Shown one piece after another: positions 1 to 5,097 of a stretch of 5,475 bases of DNA. Positions within the stretch are counted from its first letter, which is position 1. Every line of letters starts with the position of its first letter. A model generated the notes under the pieces. The model did not search any database and had not been told where the DNA came from. It worked only from the letters and a program-made list of their open reading frames with translations. Source of the DNA: Candidatus Aenigmatarchaeota archaeon (lineage in GTDB: Archaea > Aenigmatarchaeota > Aenigmatarchaeia > PWEA01 > JACRMZ01). The stretch covers positions 1 through 5,475 of the forward strand of contig JACRMZ010000089.1 in assembly GCA_016219455.1 (NCBI GenBank), read 5' to 3'. Made by a program: the position numbers and the translations under genes.

Positions 1-849
1 CCTGAGCTCCTTGAGTTCGGCTTCTTTTCCAACGAGCACCTCTGCTTCACTCTTGTTCCATAGCCTCCCATTTGAATATGATGCAAGTATCATAGTGCCA
101 TTAACATCTATTTCTGCCCCTACTTCCCAGAAGGGCTTGGGGACGAATGCGCCTATTTCCTTCTCTTTATTTGAAAGTATTGCAAGAGCTGGGCCCTGAA
201 CCCTTCCACTGGAAAGTATCTTGAACCTGTTTGTCGCGGCTTTGTAAGCCAGCGTAAGCGCACGCGTGGAGTTAAGGCCCCAAAGCCAATCCAACTGGTG
301 GCGCGCAAGGCCGGCCTCGACTTGAAGCATGTCCATGCTTTTCAGCTGGTTATCATATGATTCGACAAGATCCTGCTTTGTCAATGTTGAGAACTTCATT
401 CTTTTCGCTGTTTCTCTGGCGCAAATGAACTTTATTATATTGAATGCTATGACATCGCCTTCGACATCGTAATCGCAGGCGACAATAACGTCGTCGGCGC
501 CCTTTGCCACCTTTAATATGTTCTTGTAGTAGTCTTCTGCGAAGCCTGCTGATTTGGATACTTCAAAAATCGGTGCCCATTCCATGTCAAAAATGGGGTA
601 CTTCCAGCCCTTGCCGACCTGACGCAGGCTGAATAAGTGGCCAACTGCAGGGACAACAATGTGCTTCTTCCCGTTTCTGGTAAACTCGAACCACGACGCC
701 TTTCCGCCTTTTGACTTCTCAATGTTTCCATCTGCAAGTGATTGGGCTAGTTTTTCAGCACTTCTGGGCTTCTCGGCTATGATCAATGTGTGCTTCTCAG
801 CCACTTCTGTTGCAACAACGTCTGCCTTTTTTCTTTTAGAGACAGCCAT
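1..849 (-). CDS. topA: DNA topoisomerase I (type IA, archaeal), N-terminal part; continues beyond left edge
   Basis: This gene encodes a type IA DNA topoisomerase, which relaxes negatively supercoiled DNA by cutting and passing a single strand. The visible 283 residues begin with a short basic stretch (KRKK at about 5-8). A Toprim domain follows, with its first acidic residue in IIAEKP (E26) and the metal-binding acidic cluster CDYDVEGD (D126, D128, E130, D132). The GRVQGPALAIL motif at 215-225 matches the GRVQ signature of the topoisomerase IA core. The catalytic tyrosine is expected later and lies outside the window. There is no helicase domain ahead of Toprim, so this is not reverse gyrase. 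The ATG at 849 is chosen because a TATA-like box is centred 26.5 bases upstream, which fits a leaderless transcript. The gene is divergent from the unknown gene at 980. The reading frame is open to base 1 with no internal stop. The family call is firm; the subclass is a little less so. Confidence 0.93.
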   Translation of the reverse strand, partial: MAVSKRKKADVVATEVAEKHTLIIAEKPRSAEKLAQSLADGNIEKSKGGKASWFEFTRNGKKHIVVPAVGHLFSLRQVGKGWKYPIFDMEWAPIFEVSKSAGFAEDYYKNILKVAKGADDVIVACDYDVEGDVIAFNIIKFICARETAKRMKFSTLTKQDLVESYDNQLKSMDMLQVEAGLARHQLDWLWGLNSTRALTLAYKAATNRFKILSSGRVQGPALAILSNKEKEIGAFVPKPFWEVGAEIDVNGTMILASYSNGRLWNKSEAEVLVGKEAELKELR

Positions 850-870
850 GTTCTTTTACTGAGGGAAAAG

Positions 871-880
871 TTATTTAATA
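871..880 (-). promoter_or_regulatory. TATA-like box for topA
   Basis: On the minus strand this reads TATTAAATAA, centred 26.5 bases upstream of the topA ATG. Archaeal TATA boxes sit about 25-30 bases before the transcription start. Transcription would therefore begin at or next to the start codon, giving a leaderless mRNA. No Shine-Dalgarno-like sequence is evident in the 21 bases between the box and the ATG. The box is inferred from position and composition only. Confidence 0.6.
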
Positions 881-881
881 G

Positions 882-893
882 TATTATATAATA
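882..893. repeat. 12-bp perfect palindrome in the divergent promoter region
   Basis: TATTATATAATA is a perfect inverted repeat with no spacer, lying just upstream of the topA TATA-like box. It could be a second symmetric TATA element usable in either direction, or a binding site for a dimeric regulator. In such an AT-rich stretch it could also arise by chance. Its centre lies 38.5 bases from the topA start and 35.5 bases from the alternative start at 923, too far to drive a leaderless transcript for either. Confidence 0.45.
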
Positions 894-921
894 GACAGTT
901 TACTTCTTACATCTTTAACAA

Positions 922-946
922 TATGTTATTTATTATGTTATTTATT
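922..946. repeat. Tandem 12-bp duplication upstream of the unknown gene
   Basis: ATGTTATTTATT occurs twice head to tail, at 923-934 and 935-946, with no mismatch. The identity extends one base to the left of the first copy. The repeat is AT-rich and lies 34-57 bases upstream of the preferred ATG at 980. It could hold a duplicated TATA element for that gene. If translation instead began at 923, the repeat would encode MLFI twice, an unlikely protein start. I therefore read the repeat as promoter or leader DNA. Confidence 0.6.
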
Positions 947-979
947 CTTTTACCACCAATTGATTATAAAAGTGATTTT

Positions 980-1573
980 ATGGGATACGAGGCATTGAAG
1001 GATGAAGAACGCAAAATTTGCAATTATCTTGCAGACGAGATGATAGCGTATGCAACTGACCTTATGAAGAAAGACGCTGGCCTTCTTGGGGGATTTTTGG
1101 TTTCTGGTTTCATGAACATCGCCGGACCGCACATAAAGCAAGAGGCAAAGAAAACCACTTCCGAAATGATAGATTTCTTCATTGAAAGGGGGAAGGACTA
1201 CAATGAAGGAAGTTATGACACATCAAATATTTTGTCGGACTTTGAAAAGCGGTTCGGGGGCATCAAGTGCGGCGAAGACGAAAAAGAAGGGCTGCGGGAA
1301 ATAATAGGACTTGAGATTGAAAGGTACGACAAACTTATCAGGGCCGGCGGATCGTGCTATGAAGACATTTTCAAGAACGCCTATGCAACCAAAGAGGAAG
1401 CGCTTAGCGACCTCAACGCTGTCTTTGAAAAGGAACGAAATTTTTTCTCAACTGTCCCGCTAATAGATGCTCCGGTTTCAAACGAGATAAAGCTCAAGGT
1501 GGGAGCACGGGCAGTTGACCTCAGAAGGAAGACTTACGAAACTATCATAAACAGGGGTTTTAGAACCGTTTAA
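980..1573 (+). CDS. Hypothetical protein, 197 aa, soluble and helix-rich, family not recognised
   Basis: I do not recognise this protein. It is charged and mostly lysine/glutamate-rich, with long stretches that look helical (about 4-32, 50-73, 100-122, 136-156 and 168-192). A glycine-rich hydrophobic segment at about 34-49 (GLLGGFLVSGFMNIAG) is too short and broken to be a clear membrane span. There is no signal peptide from this start, and no zinc cluster, Walker motif or DNA-binding motif that I can name; the cysteines (14, 97 and 126) are scattered. The open frame reaches back to an ATG at 923. I prefer the ATG at 980 because 923-979 encodes a low-complexity hydrophobic run made from a DNA tandem repeat, and because AGTGAT at 971-976 could pair with the 16S rRNA 3' end. 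A TTG at 995 is a third option, 27 bases after a TATAAA at 965-970. The 3' end overlaps serS by 14 bp in convergent orientation. Coding status is likely; function is unknown. Confidence 0.75.
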   Translation: MGYEALKDEERKICNYLADEMIAYATDLMKKDAGLLGGFLVSGFMNIAGPHIKQEAKKTTSEMIDFFIERGKDYNEGSYDTSNILSDFEKRFGGIKCGEDEKEGLREIIGLEIERYDKLIRAGGSCYEDIFKNAYATKEEALSDLNAVFEKERNFFSTVPLIDAPVSNEIKLKVGARAVDLRRKTYETIINRGFRTV

Positions 1574-2852
1574 GCGGCTCAAGGAAATCCATTCCCATAT
1601 ACGGCCTTAATGCCTTTGGTATTCTCACAGTTCCGTCATCCTGCTGATTTGCCTCAATCATTGCAATCATTGTCCTTCCCGTGGCAAGCGCTGTGTTGTT
1701 CAGCGTGTGGACGAAGCCCATTGGAGGCGCGCCCTCCTTCTCCCGGTATTTTATCCCCAGCCTTCTTGCCTGGTAGTCGGTGCAGTTGGAGTTCGAACCG
1801 ACCTCCCTGTATTGACCGTCGGCCAGCATAGCCTCGGTATCATACTTCTTTGCCGCAATTATGCCAATGTCTCCTGTACAAACATTGACGACACGATGAG
1901 GTATCTCAAGCGCCCTGTAAAGCGATTCTGAATTATCCTGCAGTTCCTCATGATGTTTCCAGGACTCTTCCGGTAAACAAAAGATGAACTGCTCTATTTT
2001 GTTGAATTGGTGCACGCGGAATATCCCCCTTGTATATTTGCCATGCGAGCCTACTTCCCTCCGGAAACATGGGCTTATTCCCATCAGCTTCAATGGCAAG
2101 TTGTCCTTGGAGAGCGTCTCATCCATGAACATCGCTGCCATCGGGTGCTCGCTTGTGGCGATAAGGTACAAGTCATCGTTGTCTATCTTGTACATGACCT
2201 TCTCAAAATCCTCCAGGCTCGTCACGCCTTCATAGGGCTTTCTTTTTATCATGAATGGCGGCTCCACGAGTATGAAGCCACGCTTCATGAGGAAGTCTAT
2301 TGCAAACCTCTGTATGGAGTAATCAAGGAGCGCCAACGAGCCCTTCAGATAGTAGAAGCCTGAACCAGAGACTTTCGTGGCGCGGTCAAGCTCAAGAAGA
2401 TTCAAATTGAGAAGAATTTCTTCATGGCTTTTCGGCAAGCGCACGTGCTTCTGGCCATCTGGAACCCACTTCCTGATTTCCCGGTTCTCAGTGTCGTCCT
2501 TACCAAAAGGCACACTTTCATGGAGGAGGTTGGGTATTTTCAAAAGGAGTGAATCGCAATCTTTCCTGACGACAACCAACCTTTCATCTATCTCATTTAT
2601 CCTCCTAGGTATCCTTTCAGCCTCCTTTAGCAATGAAGAAACATCTTTCCCGTTACGCTTCGCCTCGGCTATGCCCTTTGTTATCTCGTTCCGGCGTTTC
2701 CTCAGCTCTTCGCTCTCCTGAAGAAGGGAACGCCACTCCCTGTCAGAGCCTATAAGCTCATCAAGCATTGAAAAGAAAGAAGGGTCGTTCCGGCGCTTAA
2801 GGTTTTCGCGTATCGTCTCCGGGCTTTCCCTTACGAGTTTTATATCAAGCAC
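1560..2852 (-). CDS. serS: Seryl-tRNA synthetase (class II, common form)
   Basis: This enzyme charges tRNA-Ser (and tRNA-Sec where present) with serine in the cytosol, using ATP. Its 430 residues are the usual length. The N-terminus MLDIKLVRESPETI is typical of the family. Residues about 30-105 form the charged, helical tRNA-binding coiled-coil arm. The catalytic core shows TSE (233-235, serine site), motif 2 beginning FRREVGSHG (263-271), the stretch YDTEAMLADGQYREVGSNSN (337-356) followed by CTDYQARR, and motif 3 NNTALATGRT (385-394). It ends IPKALRPYMG and a short tail. This is the common bacterial/archaeal type, not the rare methanogen type. Translation starts at GTG (2852-2850), chosen because the canonical N-terminus begins there and GGTGGT lies 5 bases upstream. 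It is the second gene after tyrS, with a 54-bp gap and no clear promoter of its own, so co-transcription is inferred. Confidence 0.97.
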   Translation of the reverse strand: MLDIKLVRESPETIRENLKRRNDPSFFSMLDELIGSDREWRSLLQESEELRKRRNEITKGIAEAKRNGKDVSSLLKEAERIPRRINEIDERLVVVRKDCDSLLLKIPNLLHESVPFGKDDTENREIRKWVPDGQKHVRLPKSHEEILLNLNLLELDRATKVSGSGFYYLKGSLALLDYSIQRFAIDFLMKRGFILVEPPFMIKRKPYEGVTSLEDFEKVMYKIDNDDLYLIATSEHPMAAMFMDETLSKDNLPLKLMGISPCFRREVGSHGKYTRGIFRVHQFNKIEQFIFCLPEESWKHHEELQDNSESLYRALEIPHRVVNVCTGDIGIIAAKKYDTEAMLADGQYREVGSNSNCTDYQARRLGIKYREKEGAPPMGFVHTLNNTALATGRTMIAMIEANQQDDGTVRIPKALRPYMGMDFLEPLKRF

Positions 2853-2857
2853 TCTTT

Positions 2858-2863
2858 ACCACC
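2858..2863 (-). promoter_or_regulatory. Ribosome binding site for serS
   Basis: GGTGGT on the minus strand lies 5 bases before the GTG start of serS. It fits partial pairing with the 3' end of archaeal 16S rRNA and decides the GTG start. It contrasts with the first gene of the operon, which has no such site. Confidence 0.55.
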
Positions 2864-2906
2864 AGCAGATTTTTACGAAGCGCCGTTTGTAATTGGCATA
2901 TGCCCA

Positions 2907-3965
2907 TTATCTCGTCACCCTGCTTTTTACTTTCTCATAAAGCTCCCTTTGGCTTCCGGCGATAAAGTGCTCCCTCATTGGCTGGAGGACTTCATTTAGT
3001 GAAATGGATACGGAATTCTTGAGGTCCATTGGATGGACCTTCCCATCACGGTAGTCCTTTTCCAGATCATTGTAAGAGTGATATTCAACAGTGCCGCCGA
3101 ACTTTGAAGGCCTTTCTATGGAAAACTCACTCTTCTTCCGGAATATTATGTATCTGCATATCTCTAGCACTGGGTTTCCCTCGACAAGCTTAGGCTCGCA
3201 GAAAGCCTTTGACATTTTGTCTTTTATTTCCTCCTCGGAATCGTGGATGAATATCGCGCTCCCTTTGACGGACTTGCTCATCTTTGCCTCGATAATATCA
3301 GAACCCATCCTCGCTCCCTGAAGACCAGCAAGGAGGTGATGATGGACGCAAACGGGCTTTCCCCAACCCAGTTTTTCGCCGACCTCGCGGGTGAGCATTG
3401 TCGCCTTCCTCTGGTCCATCCCCAGCTGGCATATATCGACTCCCAACTCAAACGGGTCAGCCGCCTGCATGAGCGGGTATAGAAGTTGGGCTGTGTACTG
3501 CATCTCCCCCTCTTTCCTTCCCATTATTGTTGAGCAACGAAGTGCCCTTTCAACTGTAGTTGCTTTAGCAACCTGGATAACGCGCTGCCAGTACTGCTGA
3601 TTGTCAACCATGGCACTAGTCCACACGACATCAACCTTCTTTGTGTTGACGCCGCATGCATGCCAGGCTTCCACGAGGTACAGCCCGGCTATCTTCAGGG
3701 CCTCGAGGTCGCCGCCCATCTTCCCGTTAATCCAGCCGAACCAGTCGGCTACAAGCAACTTGAAACGGACACCAGCATCAAGCATATCCTGGAGCTTGAT
3801 TGCACGGAGAACACCGGAGCCAAGGTGCGCAAGGCCGGATGGCTCAAAACCGTCGTAAGCAATAGGACAATCATTGGTTTCCAGAAGTGAGCGAAGCTCA
3901 TCCCGGGTTATGACCTCTTCCGTCGGGTCCCTAAGTATCAAATCAAGCTTTCTCTCGATATCCAT
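2907..3965 (-). CDS. tyrS: Tyrosyl-tRNA synthetase (archaeal/eukaryal type)
   Basis: This class I synthetase attaches tyrosine to tRNA-Tyr in the cytosol. The protein has 352 residues and aligns by eye with the Methanocaldococcus jannaschii enzyme, with a longer loop before the KMSKS motif and a longer C-terminal tail. AYDGFEPSGLAHLGS (36-50) holds Y37 of the tyrosine pocket and the HIGH-equivalent HLGS. YPLMQAAD (163-170) and GMDQRK (182-187) supply Y163, Q167, D170 and Q185, matching Y151, Q155, D158 and Q173 of the M. jannaschii enzyme. AKMSKS (227-232) is the ATP-binding loop. HPMDLKNSV (311-319) is the usual C-terminal TyrRS motif and separates it from TrpRS. The ATG at 3965 is chosen because a TATA-like box is centred 26.5 bases upstream, implying a leaderless mRNA. 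It is the first gene of a tyrS-serS operon and divergent from the oxidoreductase gene. Confidence 0.96.
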   Translation of the reverse strand: MDIERKLDLILRDPTEEVITRDELRSLLETNDCPIAYDGFEPSGLAHLGSGVLRAIKLQDMLDAGVRFKLLVADWFGWINGKMGGDLEALKIAGLYLVEAWHACGVNTKKVDVVWTSAMVDNQQYWQRVIQVAKATTVERALRCSTIMGRKEGEMQYTAQLLYPLMQAADPFELGVDICQLGMDQRKATMLTREVGEKLGWGKPVCVHHHLLAGLQGARMGSDIIEAKMSKSVKGSAIFIHDSEEEIKDKMSKAFCEPKLVEGNPVLEICRYIIFRKKSEFSIERPSKFGGTVEYHSYNDLEKDYRDGKVHPMDLKNSVSISLNEVLQPMREHFIAGSQRELYEKVKSRVTR

Positions 3966-3987
3966 AGTAGATTATACTGGCAAGGGA

Positions 3988-3997
3988 ATTTAAAACA
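3988..3997 (-). promoter_or_regulatory. TATA-like box for the tyrS-serS operon
   Basis: The minus strand reads TGTTTTAAAT, with its TTTAAA core at 3989-3994 centred 26.5 bases upstream of the tyrS ATG. This places transcription start at the start codon. The same 10 bases recur as a direct repeat at 4004-4013. Because TTTAAA is self-complementary, either copy could bind TBP in either direction; the assignment rests on distance. Confidence 0.65.
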
Positions 3998-4003
3998 ATG
4001 GGC

Positions 4004-4013
4004 ATTTAAAACA
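4004..4013 (+). promoter_or_regulatory. TATA-like box for the MDR oxidoreductase gene
   Basis: ATTTAAAACA, with its TTTAAA core at 4005-4010, is centred 25.5 bases upstream of the ATG at 4033, so the transcript is expected to be leaderless. No Shine-Dalgarno-like sequence precedes the ATG. It is an exact copy of the bases at 3988-3997, 16 bp away. Confidence 0.65.
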
Positions 4014-4032
4014 CCAGATGGAATAGTTTCTC

Positions 4033-5040
4033 ATGAAAGCGATTGTCATTGAAAAGCACGGCGGCTCAGATGTCCTCGAGGTTAAGGATGTCAAGGAACC
4101 AGAGCTTCCTTCGGGAAACGTTCTCGTTCGCGTAAAAGCGTGCGCTTTGAATCATCTTGACGTTTTTGTCCGCAATGGGATTCCAGGCGTAACGCTTCCC
4201 CACATACTCGGGTCCGACGTCTCCGGCATCATAGAAAAGGTCGGGAAAAACGTGAAGAACGCTAAAGCCGGAGAGAAGGTCGTTGTTAATCCCGGCGTCT
4301 CCTGCCGTTCGTGCGCGCAATGCAAAAACAACGACGAGCCGCTTTGCAAAGAGTACAAAATACTCGGGGAAAACATCAACGGCGGATACGCTGAACTTAT
4401 CTCTGTCCCAGCGGAGAACGTTGTTAAAGCGCCTAGCGGACTTTCTTTTGAAGAGCTGGCGTCCCTCCCATTGGCTCTTATAACATCAATCAGGCTGCTG
4501 CGCCGCGCAGGCCTGAGAAAAGGCCAAACCATTCTTGTAATAGGCGCCGGTGGGGGTGTTTCCATAATGGCTATTCAAGTTGCAAAAGCAATTGGCGCCA
4601 AGGTAATTGTGTTCTCGACTAATGATGAAAAGCTAAAAGCCGCAAAGGGCCTTGGCACTGATGATGTGACTTCTGACGAAGAGTACGACAAGGTTATGAA
4701 AGGTATTGGGGGAGTTGACGCAGTCTTCGATTCTGTGGGAGAAAAGACGTTCATGAGAAGCTTAAAATCCCTCAGGAAAAACGGCGTTCTCGTCACATGC
4801 GGCGCCACATCCGGGCCAAAAGCCGAAATCGACATACGGCACATTTTCTGGAAACAGCTTACTGTAATAGGCTCTACGATGGGTGGAAGAAACGACCTGA
4901 AAGAGGGGCTGAAATTTGTTGAGGCAGGAAAAGTGAGACCCGTTATAGCGAAAACATTCCCTATGGAAAGGGCGGGGGAAGCGCACGACTTAATGGAAAG
5001 CGGAAAATTCTTCGGGAAGATTGTGCTTAAAATCAGTTGA
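4033..5040 (+). CDS. Zinc-containing MDR-family alcohol dehydrogenase-like oxidoreductase (quinone oxidoreductase-like)
   Basis: This is a medium-chain dehydrogenase/reductase that should use NAD(H) or NADP(H); its substrate cannot be told from sequence. Of 335 residues, about 1-125 form the GroES-like catalytic domain and about 126-290 the Rossmann domain, with the rest returning to the catalytic domain. The structural zinc lobe is intact: C91, C94, C97 and C105, spaced x2, x2, x7. The nucleotide site is VIGAGGGVSIMAIQVAKAIG (169-188). The usual catalytic zinc ligands are absent: the Cys position of classical ADH is N40 in LNHLD, and the GHE motif reads GSD (60-62). It therefore resembles the quinone oxidoreductase-like MDR subgroup that keeps only the structural zinc. 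The ending FGKIVLKIS is typical of MDR proteins. The ATG at 4033 is supported by the TATA-like box 25.5 bases upstream. It is transcribed alone, divergent from tyrS and convergent with pcm, and followed by a T tract. Confidence 0.93.
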   Translation: MKAIVIEKHGGSDVLEVKDVKEPELPSGNVLVRVKACALNHLDVFVRNGIPGVTLPHILGSDVSGIIEKVGKNVKNAKAGEKVVVNPGVSCRSCAQCKNNDEPLCKEYKILGENINGGYAELISVPAENVVKAPSGLSFEELASLPLALITSIRLLRRAGLRKGQTILVIGAGGGVSIMAIQVAKAIGAKVIVFSTNDEKLKAAKGLGTDDVTSDEEYDKVMKGIGGVDAVFDSVGEKTFMRSLKSLRKNGVLVTCGATSGPKAEIDIRHIFWKQLTVIGSTMGGRNDLKEGLKFVEAGKVRPVIAKTFPMERAGEAHDLMESGKFFGKIVLKIS

Positions 5041-5041
5041 A

Positions 5042-5048
5042 TTTTTTT
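5042..5048 (+). terminator. Oligo-T terminator after the MDR gene
   Basis: A run of seven T begins 2 bases after the TGA stop. Archaeal RNA polymerase often terminates at T-rich tracts without a hairpin, and I see no strong hairpin here. It would separate this transcript from the convergent pcm gene. The remainder of the 57-bp gap has no clear T tract for the minus strand. Confidence 0.5.
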
Positions 5049-5097
5049 GATTGGCATTTGGCACTGTGAGATAATTAAATAGTACTTGGACGAAAGG

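Noticed and set aside
1..849. Reverse gyrase
   Set aside because: The protein starts about 20 residues before the Toprim domain, with no helicase module fused ahead of it.
923..979. N-terminal extension of the unknown protein from the ATG at 923
   Set aside because: It is encoded by a DNA tandem repeat and AT-rich promoter-like sequence, and gives a short hydrophobic run interrupted by PP. Translation from 980 is preferred, though 923 is not excluded.
2007..2363. 118-codon open frame on the plus strand, opposite serS
   Set aside because: It lies wholly within the catalytic core of SerRS, shows no motif and has no promoter of its own.
2907..3965. Tryptophanyl-tRNA synthetase
   Set aside because: The tyrosine-pocket residues and the HPMDLKNSV motif are those of TyrRS.
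4152..4565. 137-codon open frame on the minus strand, opposite the MDR gene
   Set aside because: It is antisense to the conserved GroES-like and zinc-lobe region, and its Pro/Ser-rich composition is typical of shadow frames.
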